From Platynereis dumerilii (lineage: Eukaryota > Annelida > Polychaeta > Phyllodocida > Nereididae), in NCBI GenBank assembly GCA_026936325.1, contig JAPTHN010000003.1, forward strand, positions 65,112,692-65,176,691: a stretch of DNA of 64,000 bases. The letters run 5' to 3'. Of the stretch, positions 11,001-23,800 are shown in pieces. Under the pieces are notes generated by a model. The model made no database searches. It saw only the letters and a list, made by a program, of their open reading frames with translations, and had not been told where the DNA came from. The position numbers and the translations under genes are program-made. Numbering within the stretch: the stretch's first letter is position 1; each line of letters opens with the position of its first letter.

Positions 11001-13512
11001 GACAGCATTAGGCAAGGTGTAATGGGTTGACAGTTGTTCGGTTGAAACTGTGGCAGTACTTAAAAATTTTTAATTTTTGGGGGTGTGGCCATTTAGAGCC
11101 AATGAGAATGAGGGACTTGGTGGGAGTGGCCATTTCAGCCAATAGGGAGACATGTAGAATGCAAGGCCTGGGGGGGGGAGGACACATCCAGGGGGGTACT
11201 TGCAGAAATTATTTTTTTTGCTAGTTATACTTCTAGGCTGGGGGTCACCTCGGAGGGAGGTAATTAAAAAAATTTTAGATTTTAAAAGTCCCGAGGGGGG
11301 TCACCTCGGGGGGGTACTCGCAAAAAAAAAATTTTCTGCCTGTTATATTGCCAGACTTGGGTCACCTCGGGGGAGGTATTAAATTTTATATTCTATACAA
11401 GGCCCCGGGGGGGGGGTCACATCCGGGGGGGTACTCTCAGAAATTTTTTTTTTTTGCTAGTGATATCTCTAGGCTTGGGGTCACCTCTGAGGGAGTAATT
11501 TAAAAATTTTTAGATTTTACAAGTCCCGAGGGGGGTCACCTTGGGGGGGGGGGTTACTCGGAAAAAAAAAAAAAATTTCTGCCTGTTATATTGCCAGGCT
11601 GGGGTCACCTCGGGGGAGGTATTAAATTCTATATTCTGTGCAAGGCCCCAGTGGGGGGGGGAGGACACATCCAGGGGGGTACTTGCAGAAATTATTTTTT
11701 TTCCTAGTTATACTTCTAGGCTGGGGGTCACCTCGGAGGGAGGTAATTTTAAAAATTTTAGATTTTAAAAGTCCCGAGGGGGGTCACGTCGGGGGGGGGT
11801 ACTCGCAAAAAAAAAAATTTCTGCCTGTTATATTGCCAGACTTGGGTCATTAAATTTTAAATTCTATACAAGGCCCCGGGGGGGGGGTCACATCCGGGGG
11901 GGTACTCTCAGAAATTTTTTTTTTTTGCTAGTGATATCTCTAGGCTTGGGGTCACCTCTGAGGGAGGTAATTCAAAAATTTTTAGATTTTACAAGTCCTG
12001 AGGGGGGTCATCTCGGGGGGGGTACTCGCAAAAAAAAAAAAAATTTCTGCCTGTTATATTGCCAGGCTGGGGTCACCTCGGGGGAGGTATTAAATTCTAT
12101 ATTCTGTGCAAGGCCCGAGGGGGGGGGAGGACATTTCCAGGGGGGTACTTGCAGAAATAATTTTTTTTGCTGGTTATATTTCTAGGCTAGGGGTCACCTC
12201 TGAGGGTGGTAATTAAAAAATTTTGGATTTTACAAGTCCCGAGGGGCGTCACCTCGGGGGGGATACTTGCAAAAAAATTTTTTTTTTTCTGCTAGATATA
12301 TTGCTTGGCTGGGGTCACCTCGGGGGAGGTATTAAATTTTATATTCTATACAAGGCCCGCGGGGGGAGGGGGTCACATCCGGTGGGAGCTTGCAGACATT
12401 TTTTTTTTGCTAGTTATGTTTCTAGGTTGGTCACCTCGGAGGGAGGTAATTAAAAAATTTAGGATTTTACAAGTCCCGAGGGGGTCACCTCGTGGGGGGG
12501 GGGAGTACTCGCAAAAATAAAAAAAGTTTATTTCTGCTAGATAGGCTGGGGTCACCTCGGGAGGTATTAAATTTTATATTCTATACAAGGCCCGGAGGGG
12601 AGTCACATCCGGGGGGGGTACTTGCAGAAATTTTTATTTTTGCTAGTTATATTTCTAGGCTGGGGCTCTCCTCGGAAGGAGGTAATTTTAAAATTTTATA
12701 TTTTACAAGTCCGGGGGGGGTGTCACGTCGGGGGGTGTCCTCGCAAAAAAAAATTTTTTTTGCTAGTTTTGCTAGTTATATGCTAGGGGTGAAAGCAGAA
12801 GAATGAGTAGCCTACCTGTCGAGACAACTGAGATAGCGTGCATTTTAGCAGCCATCTTTCTTCATTCCTGGACTGCCAAATGTGACCTTAATATTTCACT
12901 TAAGAGTTATAAAATTTGGTTCAGGTGTACGCCTGTGGGTATTGATTGGGAACATGACAATAAATTCAAGATGTAGGCCTTTCTGGCAGCCATCTTTTGT
13001 CATTCTTGAACTGTCCATTTGTGACCTTAATATTCCGCTTATTTTAGAGTTATGAAATTTGGTACAAGTATTCCACATTATGAATTTGTCGGCCCATAGC
13101 TCTATATGGGCAGCGACTCTGTTAGACACTAGTGTCTGCTGTCACGCTCTACTCAAACACTTGCGCAATGCTCACTGCAGCAAGTTGCACCTATACTTCA
13201 TTGCTATACCCTCACGTCAAGAGAATCTAGTTCACGCAGACATCACCCTACTATACCTCAACCTCCAGTTCCACTGTTCCTACACTCATATTTTTTGCCT
13301 CAGACGCTCTCGCATGCTGCAAATCACACCTTCTACTTTCCCATAGGATTAACCAGCCATTGTATCCGAGGATGCTTGTTTCCAGATACAAGTATTTCCC
13401 CAACAGACGAGGAGGAGTAGCTGGCTTTGGAATGGCACCACAATCTCGAAGACAAGAAGGGGCGAATCAAGGCAGACACCAATGGGGACAGGGCCAGCAG
13501 TTAGGGAATTAA
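8032..13512 (+). CDS. DERL1: Derlin-1, ER-associated degradation channel subunit, 7 coding exons
   Basis: Exons: 8032-8190, 8441-8552, 8673-8737, 9042-9068, 9191-9339, 9603-9713, 13347-13512. They join in frame to 262 aa (human 251). The protein starts MSSNDIGDWYRGIPQMTRYW (human MSDIGDWFRSIPAITRYW). It keeps the derlin hallmarks: IWRP after the first loop, DGRPADYLFMLIFNWLC, SVLYVWCQLNKD, FWFGTQFKAMYLPW, and a glycine-rich last helix (GILVGHLYFFLMF). The C-terminus, QWGQGQQLGN, fits the SHP box that recruits p97/VCP. Derlins are rhomboid pseudoproteases with six membrane segments in the ER and help move misfolded proteins to the cytosol. The fourth exon has only 27 nt but supplies exactly the nine residues expected. 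The last intron (3.6 kb) is full of repeats. Confidence 0.97.
10147..10418. repeat. Two tandem copies of a 136-bp unit
   Basis: The block beginning CAACTTTATACCAAGTTTGG is repeated almost perfectly after 136 bp within the last DERL1 intron. Each copy carries CATGGCTAGGCCATG and a TGTGAGAGTGTCAT segment. Confidence 0.85.
11160..12770 (+). repeat. G-run tandem array in DERL1 intron 6
   Basis: A roughly 240-bp unit (two related halves of about 120 bp) is repeated. CTGCCTGTTATATTGCCAG recurs at about 11336, 11579, 11820 and 12047. Each half has runs of 5-10 G around TCACCTCGG or TCACATCCGG, followed by A-runs and T-runs. The G-rich strand is the sense strand of DERL1. The open frames seen through it are repeat artefacts. 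Confidence 0.9.
12845..13085 (-). repeat. Two units of the GGCCGCCATCTT-type repeat, inverted
   Basis: Segments with GCAGCCATCTTT..TTCATTC, GTGACCTTAATATT and AGTTATGAAATTTGGT are the reverse complement of the tandem family at 31060-33175. They sit just downstream of the G-run array in the same DERL1 intron. Confidence 0.75.
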
Positions 13513-14827
13513 GTGACTGATTAATTAGGGTCCGGTTGGGTTTTAGTTGTCACGTTTTGAATGTGTATTTCTCACTATTTGATCCTCATCAAGTTTAATT
13601 GTCATCGACCATTTAATGACATTCATCATAATTCATCATCGTTTTAGGGATATATTACGTGGAAATTGCATCGTTAGTATGACAGTAGATAAAGTCATCA
13701 TGCAAATTACGCCCATTTATAGTTATAAAGGTAGGCTAAAATCACCATATTATTGTTAATTATCGTTATCACCCATTATGAGGGTATGCAACTGTACATG
13801 TTTACATATTAAGAGTTTGGATATCTTGATATATACATAGGGAGTGGGAGCTCCTTTGATTAAGAAAAGTGTGTTGATTAGATGCAGATCATTTATCATG
13901 TTTGCAAAGTTCATTAACTTTTCCTAATTTGAGTAATTTCTATCCGAGCTAATGTCATTTATTCCCATTAGTCTGCTCACATCAAGATTAATCATAGTGT
14001 TTTGTAGAGTGTTAACACATTTCCTATCGCTCTGTCAACTCCATTTCTCACAAGTCAAACTTGTGTGTTGCTAACTTATCAAGGTCAATTGGCTCATATA
14101 TTCAATCTGAGCATCTCGACTATTATGTTTTATTCAGCGATATAAAAATGTAAAATCATTACTCTATGAAAATCATTACTGTAAGATTCCACTCATGAGC
14201 ATTGTGTTAGATTTATGCTTTATTAAGGACTGTATCACTTCAGCATACCCTTGAACATGTTGAACTCTCTTGAATTGCGTCCTAAATGTTTTGCAAGAGA
14301 TTTATGTTATTCATACAGTTTGAAATTTTAGTGATTGACATGCAAGCAACTTTTACGCAATTACACAGGGATTACATGGTAATCGATTATTTGCATCGCA
14401 CTGTTTGCAGTAGTTTTGAGTAGAAACATTTTTGATATATTTATATGCAGCTGATATATTCCTTATTATTAATGTATTTAATTGGCATCGCGACATGACC
14501 TTTTCCTAAACGTTGCATGTAGATGGATTTTTTTAAAAACCTTAGATATTTAATGATTTGCCGTGAAATTATAAGGAATTACTCGAACAACAGGTCTGAG
14601 AACCAGTCTAGCTAAAATACTTTAACATGTTTAAGTGTCACCAAAATCTAAGATCTCACAATTTCAGCTTAATCTCACTTTAATGAGTTGAGGTCAAAGA
14701 AATGAGGTCACATAGGTTTAGATTTATTTTGTGCATTTGGTGAATGCAAACCAGATGAAGAGTATCATGTCATATGTACATATAATCTTGAAGAATCGCC
14801 CAAATGTGAATATTGTTTATTTTGTGC

Positions 14828-14833
14828 AATAAA
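14828..14833 (+). terminator. Polyadenylation signal, DERL1
   Basis: AATAAA lies 1.3 kb after the DERL1 stop codon and is followed by T-rich sequence. It is the best-placed hexamer seen before the SINE at about 14905. Confidence 0.5.
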
Positions 14834-14904
14834 CCAAATTGTATTTACCTAATGGAGTGTTGGTTGAATCTTATTTTAGTACAGGCCATATAGCTGTTAT
14901 GTTT

Positions 14905-15010
14905 TGAATAGTCCATGTGCCTGATGGTTAAGGCAAGTTACGACTGGAAGCGGTTCAAGTCCTCGCTACATAAAATTGAGACTGACAGGTCATGGTCTTG
15001 ATATACTGAG
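14905..15010 (+). repeat. tRNA-derived SINE-like repeat
   Basis: A tRNA-like head has TGCCTGATGGTTAAGGC and a B box GGTTCAAGTCC that fits the Pol III consensus. The body boundary is estimated. A second tRNA-like piece (CTAGTGGTTAGAGC) follows at about 15260. Confidence 0.5.
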
Positions 15011-17818
15011 ACAAAAAGATGGTATCTTCTTTAAGTAGGTCGAATGGGTCTTTATTGTTGTTAAAGTTTTGTCAGAAGTTAATACCAGAAGCAGCTCTGG
15101 CTGTTGTCACTGGGTTCCAAATACGCATCTAAATAAAGCAGTTGTGGAATTTTTATTCACATCCAAGATTACATGGCCAACCTCAGTTATGGACAAATTC
15201 TCAATCTAGCCCTTGATTTACCATGGAATTCCAATGGAGTTACAGGCACTGTCTGATGCATATCTAGTGGTTAGAGCTTCCAACTGTCCACTGAATATTT
15301 CAGCACCTTCATACACAACATCCATGCTGGATGTGTGTAGTGCCAATGAAATAAACTGCAGCTTGTATCTAAAGGGTCTGGTACTGTCTACACCAGACAA
15401 GGGAAAGATCCCACAAACAGGGCAAATTGGGACGTTTTCGGAAAGCACATGTAACACGGGCATGTGACTAGTGTTTGTGTCTGAAACACGCCCAAGGGTC
15501 ACCCGTAATCAGAACTGGAGAGCTTTACTTGGGCAGGAACCACTTTGTCATGTGGTACAAAACACACGACCCGCATGCTCCCCTAAATTGGGAGAGTAGC
15601 CAGAAACAGTATTGGCCAGAATTGACTTAGGAACGGTTGGAACCTTACCCAGCACCTTGCCGGAAATATGAGGGTCGAGTGTTCGCAAAGAAAGCCTCGT
15701 TACCCGTGTCACATGAGTTACTCGTGCAACTTTTCCGAAAACACTCCACGAGTCATCTATAATCTGATAGCTATGATAACCACCTTCCTAAGATCACCAT
15801 CGCATCTTTTACAACTTGTGTGTTTGGTACAACAAAATACGCTGAAATTTATGCAACAATTGTTTATTCAACAATGACATAACAATCCATTTATAATAAG
15901 AGTAATACCTTCTTGAAAAATTATTCAAATGGTTAACAAATAGGCCTATATATGTCACATTCAACATTTTTATACAATTCATCATGTTCATTGTTCCCCG
16001 TACAATGAGTTTTGACATCAACAATTGTACGGAGGACGACCCAAAATGTGCGTGATGTAGCTCGTCTATATGGAGATCTTTTTAGTAGCAATGCAAATAT
16101 TTATAGTCCTCTGTTATGTGCCTTTTAATAGCAATATTTGGTATTTTTATTTAAACACATCAATTGACATAATGAGAATTTACATGAATAATTACAATTC
16201 AACAGCTTACTCAGCCTAAATTCTCTTCGGCCTGTGAAAAACTGTAAAAAGTAACTAAAAATTTTCCACACATTGAACCTTCAAATCAAAATAATGAACG
16301 GTCTTCATATCTTCTACATCAACGGCAATCATATTTGCTACAATATAGTGAATATTTCTATTGCTTATCAATTCATCCTATCAATTCAATTAACTCATTA
16401 TCTTCTGTACAAGTCCTCATAACTTACAATTTATCGACAAAGATGCCCCCCTCCCCAAAAATGACTTTACAATGATGTCATCAAACAAAGGGACACTCCA
16501 GTGACCTCTGAAGGCAAGAGAGCACTCCATTTAATAGACGGGACAGAACGCCTCTTGTTTAAAAAAAAAAAATTCCAAAAAAAAAGTTACATTTTCCCTC
16601 AAAACTTTTTTTTAACATTTTCTTTCAGAATATTGCCTTTCCACCCTATTTCTCTTTGTCACTATTTTTTTCTCCAAACTTTTTTTTGAGAACTAACCTG
16701 AATACAAAAATGAATTTCGAGAAATGATTTAGATAATTACAATTTCTAGTCTTTAAAATTTATTTTTTGCGTTTAGGCGGTCCCGTCTTCATGCTTCGGC
16801 ATTTACATATTAACCTTTGGCATACCTATAATTATACCACACATGTAAGAGACTTTAGCTCTTACCTCAACACAAAATCATTACATAAAGTGAAATACAA
16901 CTTGAGAATATCACAGCAAGAAACTCATCCGATATATGTAGCAAATTCAGCACAGTCTCAGTTAATTTTATGTACAAAAATACCGCACTGAAATTATAAT
17001 ATAATGGGCACCAGTTAGGTATACAAACTATCATATTTCATACAACTCCAATAATTAATACTCCATTCTTCTAATCCTATATATATGTAGAAATGTATTA
17101 GTTCTAAAGTAATACACATGTCTTCCTATTACACAATGTCATATACCGACTTATTTTACTACGAAGCAGTGAACAGATCAATATAAGAATATGGCGTTGC
17201 ACATTTGATTCTCTCCATATACAGGCAAATCAGAGACTAAATAATACAAACAAATATGGAAAAATCTTTCCACCAGTGTTCTACAAACATACAGTAATAC
17301 TAGTCTCGAGATCACACAAGATTGCCTTGCCCCTGCAGAACACGCAAGAGGCTTTCGCTTTTCCCTCAAAATTCTTACTCAATCATAAAAGTTTCGAACA
17401 TATATTTCAACAAATGCAGCATTCCAGGTTTACTAGGCTGTAGCAATGCTTTTTGTTAGTACTTTGTATCATGTATCTCAACATACGTATAATTATTCTC
17501 TTCATTTTTGAAGACAAAAAAAAACAATGCCTAAATCAAACTTTTGTAAAATTCTTGGTTTACCAGGTAGGAGTTTTAGAGGTTTGCTACTCAGGTAAAA
17601 TTTTGACACAGATTATGTTCGCCTGTCACATTCCTTGTATCTTGGCATGCATATTAAAAGTTTTCAGTTTTTGGAAGAAAAATTAGATCAATGTCTACAT
17701 ATCTGAATTACACAAAATTCTAGGTTTACCAGGAAGGAGTACCAACAGCTACCAATCCTGGTAATTATTTGACACAGTTCATTTTCATTTCTCAGTCACA
17801 TTCCACTTCCCAAACACT

Positions 17819-20800
17819 CTAACTGATAGAGCACAAGGTCTGATCGAAGTGCTCAACTTCTCCATCCAGTAGCTGTTCAACAATAGCTCTTGCAACGTAA
17901 GAGGTCGTGCCGTGGGTCACGTTTGACGGAGTATTGTAAAAGACATTCATGTCGTCCGACTTCTCGTCTCCTTTTAGGCGAGCCTGGTCTTTTTGGAAGA
18001 GCTCAAATGCAGAATGAACCAACTGAAAGAGAGAACATTTTATCTTTATACCTGCAGGTGCTGATGCATAACAAGTGAATAAACTCATCCTATTTGTGTC
18101 AGTTGCCCTTTGATAGTCGCAAATTAGGTGTCTTCATGGGATCTCCTATCAGTGTTAACAATTTTCTCAGATCAATGAATTTATTTTCCAAAGATAAGAC
18201 AAAATTCAGTGCCAGAATTTTTGACGATTTCTCGTCATCTTCATCAGTGATGTTGTGAAGGGACTAAGGTGCAACACCACTGATGAAGATGAAGACAATC
18301 CGAGAAGACATAGAAAATTCTGTCACTGAATTACGTCCAGGCTGCAGAAGGCAAATTCTTAGATCTATAATATAAATCTAGAGATAGAGAATACACTTTC
18401 ATGAACTTCTTACTTATTTCTTATTCTATATAGTATACAAACATATTCCTGGCAGATAAAGTATTCAGAGAACTATCTTCTACAACAATTGTCTACAACA
18501 ATTGTAATGCCATGACTAATGAAAGAGAGACTATTAGTTAATTAATGAACCTACCTTATCCATTTCAACAGGTTTCTTAAATGAAAGCTCCGGGTTTCTG
18601 TCCAAGATCGTTGCCACAACCATGAAACTCTACAAAATAAATAAATTTTAAAATAAACATGAATCAACAACATCAATCGCTTGATAAATCATTTCACACC
18701 ATTCTTTAACTGTATTATTTTAAACAATCGTAGCCAAGACTACTCAGGCAAGCACTGGTGGGCAGTCTATAGTAAATCTAATCTTGTTATTGTCAAAAGA
18801 GCTTCTAGAGTCTCACACATCACACCAAACTACAAGCTTTTTCATAAGGGGAGATACATGAAATGCCTCTTACCTCCACAACAATTTGGCGATATGCAGG
18901 GTCGACAATTTTGCTCAGCATTTGTTCCACCAGCAAAGAGAAGTTCAGTTCATATTGGGTCATGTCCGAGAGAGTTGGTTGCTGGAAAGAATTAGAAACA
19001 TTCATTCACATAAAAAGAAGTAAGAACAGTCTGTTCATCACACACAGTAACAATGGATATATTTTCAAGGAAATCAGGGGTTAAACCCACCGAACTTTTG
19101 AAGTGGTGCATTGCATCACAATCTGTTTGATGTCAAGTTGCTGACATATTAGTCACATCGTAACAACACTCTTCAGTAATGTAATAATCTATTAAGTGAA
19201 CTGTCTTTCACTGGAACTACTTTTTCATATTTTGGACTTTTAAGCTGAAATTTCTAGCAATAAAACTCACTTGAGGCAACAGGTAACCCGCCACTTTGAG
19301 ACCACCAGGCGTACGCTCCAAAATCTGCCAAACTCGGTCGTAGAAACCAAGAGGCACTCGGTTCAGAGCACCATCTAGCTGTCTATTCCAAATCACAGAT
19401 CTGCGGGGAAAAAATAATTTTGTTCAGTATTAAAATGTTTCTTTACCGTAGGCAATTTACAATTACAACATATCAATGAAGGCTGTAAAATATTAAGTAC
19501 CAATCATTTTGCTTCATTAACAAAGGGAAGGCAGTGGAATTTCCTAGCTGAAATAGCGTATATTGTGTGATTCAATCATATTTCTAATCAAAAGATCAAA
19601 TTATAATTTTCCACTCAAACAATTATTTTTTTTGCTAAAGTTTGAAATTAGTTGAATATTCCTAATGTTGTTCAGCACTACCAAATCAGGTATGGGATGC
19701 AGAAATTGAAGAATTCCAATTGTGACAGTACGTTCCTTATAATGCAAATTTTTGCATTCATCATTTTCCTGCTACAAAAATTACATGAAATACAAAATTG
19801 TATGGTAAAAAGTTATCTACCTCTTCTTCCCTCCTGGGGCCTTCTTACTGATGACCTGGTAAAGGAGCTTCTTGATTGCACTTGGAGACAAATGGTTGAG
19901 TCCATCTCCTCTGCCGTCTCCTGTGTATTTGAGCTCCAAGTTCATTGCTTGCACTAACCATCTGAAATAATACAAATTCATAATAATTTAATACAACAGT
20001 AAGAGAAGATACAATCTCTTTGCAAATAAATTATGAAACAGGAAAACCTGATAATGAGAGGAAATTCAGTAGTACCCTGGTATTACAAGTCTTTGCTTCT
20101 AAGTTTGAAGGCACAGACAGTGTGACTCAAGACAGCCAAGACATTGATCTGAGGCTCAATTTAATGCCTAGGTGAACACTGCTCAGTCTATCACTGTCCA
20201 ATCTCAAGACACATCATGCACGAAATTAGCAATCAACCACATTGTTGAGCAATTACCAAGATGAGGCACAGCACCAAAGCTGCCCGCTTTATAGAAATAT
20301 TTATTTCACCTGCACCATCAAAGTGACAACTCACCCTGTCCTAATAGTGAGAATGCCATCGAACAACCTTGGTGACGTCGAGATGTATTTTCCGATGTTC
20401 AGGATGAGCTCTTGCTGCAGCACAGACTGAGCGATATCATATGGAAAGCACTTGCTGTAGAGGATATTCTTGATCTCTTGAGGAGATAAGGGTTTGTCAA
20501 TGACCTCCTCTTCGTGGCCATACACTCCTATTGCCATCTGAAATAATTGATGAGGGTCAGTTGAAAGATTACTGAGAAAGATAATACATATAATCAGACA
20601 ACACCATAACAAAGAAACAGGGAGCTACAGCTTGCCTAATTTTGGAAGCATTATTAATCCACTGGATAGGCTTAAGTCCACAATTAGTAAAATATGCAAG
20701 ATTTTTCTGACGCGAAGTGTTAAAAAAAAAAACACCGTAAAACAAGGTAAAGTTTGCAATCTGGGGGAAAGTTGGCAGCCTATTTTAACCCACTTAACGG

Positions 20801-23800
20801 CAGAAAGTAGGCATTTCTTCCATTTAGTGTGTAAAATAGCTCGCCAACTTTTCCCCTTATTGCCAACTGGTCCCCGTTCCACGATAAAGAAAATGCTATA
20901 CAAGAAATAGGCCCACCTGTTTGCCTCTGACCAATATTGCAGTGATGGAGGGAGCCAGGCTGTCAACCAACTTGCTCAGGAGACTTGCACAGAACCGCAC
21001 CACAGCCCTGATGGAGAAAAACATTTTTAGAATTCAATTTGCAAATACAACAAGAACCCGCGGGTTGCATAATGCAGGTGGAATTTTCTACTGTAGGGTT
21101 GCGTTTGACACAATATTTTCAAAACTTGGATTTACATATGCATATGAGTTCTGAAACTTCAGGCCTTGGTAAAAAACAACTGTTTCTGGTCTTATTTTTC
21201 AGCTGTCAGAAGGGCATCATTTTGTTAATATCAATAAATGAGAAAATCCGGTCTCTTAATACCCTATACACATCCCATAATGCTCATACACGCCATTGCA
21301 GATGTTCTCCATCAGTGAAAATCTGAAAATGACATTCAAATGGCAAGATCAAGGTGCTCCGTCCAATCCACAAACTCATCTACGAAAACAATCTGTAACC
21401 AGATATGGAGCACTGAACACATTTGTAAGCAAAAACAGGTATATAGAAAGTCTGAAGTACATCTCAAATGTTTTTTTAATTTTTATTACACATAAGGAAA
21501 ACAGGAAAAAAGAAATCTTACTTTTTCCGGACCATCATAAAAACACTGTTGTAATTTTGGCTATAAAAGAGAACATCTGTCTCTTAATACCCTATTTATA
21601 ATCCAAAATGCTCCTAAACACCACTGTAGATGTTCTCCATATGTGAAAATGTGACTTTCCAATAAGATAATGCTATTTAGATGGCAAGATCATGGAGTTC
21701 GTCCCAATCCACAAAACCCATTTTTCTACAGAAACAATCTGTCAACAGGCCTAGAGCAATAACCACTGGATTTTTTAAAGCGAAAATTAGTATATAGATT
21801 GCCTGATATATATTCCACATACGTTTTTCTTGATTCTTAGATTTGGGGATTAGAAAAAATTATATATAACTTTTTTGATCGGCAGAAATGCATCATTTTA
21901 CCCCATATTGTCACAAATATGATTTTCTTTATAAGAATAACCCATACATAATCCAAAATGCTTCTGCGCACTAATCTAGGGTTTCTCCACTAACGGAAAA
22001 TCTGATTTTATGTGACTTTCCAATAAGATAATGCTATTTAGATGGCAAGATCATGGAGTTCGTCCCAATCCACAAAACCCATTTTTCTACAGAAACAATC
22101 TGTCAACAGGCCTAGAGCAATAACCACTGGATTTTTTAAAGCGAAAATTAGTATATAGATTGCCTGATATATATTCCACATACGTTTTTCTTGATTCTTA
22201 GATTTGGGGATTAGAAAAAATTATATATATATAACTTTTTTGATCGGCAGAAATGCATCATTTTACCCCATATTGTCACAAATATGATTTTTCATTATAA
22301 AAATAACCCATACATAATCCAAAATGCTTCTGCGCACAAAACTAGGGGTTCTCCACTAACGGAAAGTCTGATTTTCGAACACGAAAATTCGCTATTTGAT
22401 AGCAATATCGGGGTGCATGTTCTAATCCACAAAACCCATTATATGGTAAGTGACTGGTATAATGCAGTTGCGCATGCGCACCTGCATTAAAAAGAAAACA
22501 CTTCTCTGACGAAACATACAACATGTAAACAAACTGCGAACATACATGAAGGGTAAAGCGGGGGAACTTGGATACCATTTGTAAGCTGCCATTATTGCTT
22601 TGCTTTTGCATAACTTTTTCCAGCATTAGTGATTCCAAAAAAGCACACATTGACCCCAATATTGCAGTGCGTCAGTGCAATGACCTTTGTGACATCATCA
22701 TTATTGACAGATTCAGTTAATTTGCAGCAACATGCACGTGGTCTTAAAAATGCTCTTCGTGACATTATCAACAATAGACAGGCTGATAAAGGCCTTATTA
22801 AAGGGAGGATATAACATGTACCAAGATATGAAAATATACTCACCAGCTGATTGTTTGCAATCAATGAAATAATGCAAATTTTTTTTTTAAAGTCAAAATG
22901 TCCAAATCACCAAAATTAGGAACAGGGTTTTTGCCAAAGGGACATGGCAACAGTAATCAAAGAATAGACTCACCAAACTTGATTAGCAGCGCAAGAATTG
23001 AGCAGGATGTAGAGCCTGTCCTCCACTGTTTTGTCATCGAATCTGTAGTAGAGTCCCTCTCTGTTTAGCAGCACTTGCAGAATCTGAGCCTTGCAGTAAC
23101 AGTTCTCGGAGGTGTGGAATCGCTGGATGAGGTCCCATGTGGACTGGTGTTGTAGTTCCTGTTTGAGCAAATATAAACATGAGCGCAATAATTACATGAG
23201 GAATGCAAAACAAAGCTCCATTCTTTTCCAATTTGACATGACCTATTTACTTGACCTGAATCCGACATCTAATTTTTCAACAACGAGAGCACCATATATC
23301 GACTGTTGCACATCTACTAGGTGTAAAAGCTTGCAATAAATGCATAGAAAACTCAAAGAAAATGAAAACAAACTTATTCATTCATGAAAAGAGATGAGAA
23401 TGAGACAGATGTCTAATTGAAACAGTTATAAAACATTATAAGACACTTCAACTTCTTTCCAAAGTGTGACAGTTTAAAGATTTAGATTTTGCATGTAGCT
23501 ATGAAATGATTCAATAAAGTGTTAATCTTACTTCAAAATTGACCCAATCGGCAACAATCTCCTCCTTCAGGGCCTTGATGGACAAGTTTGTCAAACTGCG
23601 GAATTGTTCATTGGCATCTTTTTCCGTCAGAGGAGAGTACAGGTTTGACTCATTTGGATCGATGTAGAGGAAATCTAAATGCTCAATGCAAGCTGTTGAT
23701 ATGAACTCCTGAAATTAAATGCAATCTGATATAGATAATTTCAAGGGACGTCATTGACAACAATGGCAAGGTTTTGTATTGTTGCACTCGCTAATTTCGT

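Larger units (their letters stand above)
13513..17818. other. Intergenic region and 3' UTRs between convergent DERL1 and PHKB
   Basis: The DERL1 3' UTR probably ends after the AATAAA at 14828-14833. PHKB runs toward it from the right; TTTATT at 15863-15868 (AATAAA on the minus strand) is one possible end for its 3' UTR. No coding sequence is recognised. The open frames on both strands at 15213-15502 lack any family resemblance. Confidence 0.5.

Noticed and set aside
11027-12806. Several plus-strand open frames rich in Gly and Lys
   Set aside because: They are products of the G-run and A-run tandem repeat in a DERL1 intron.
15213-15502. Overlapping open frames of 84 and 94 aa on both strands
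   Set aside because: There is no family resemblance or splice context, and a tRNA-like piece (CTAGTGGTTAGAGC) suggests repeat-derived sequence in the intergenic region.
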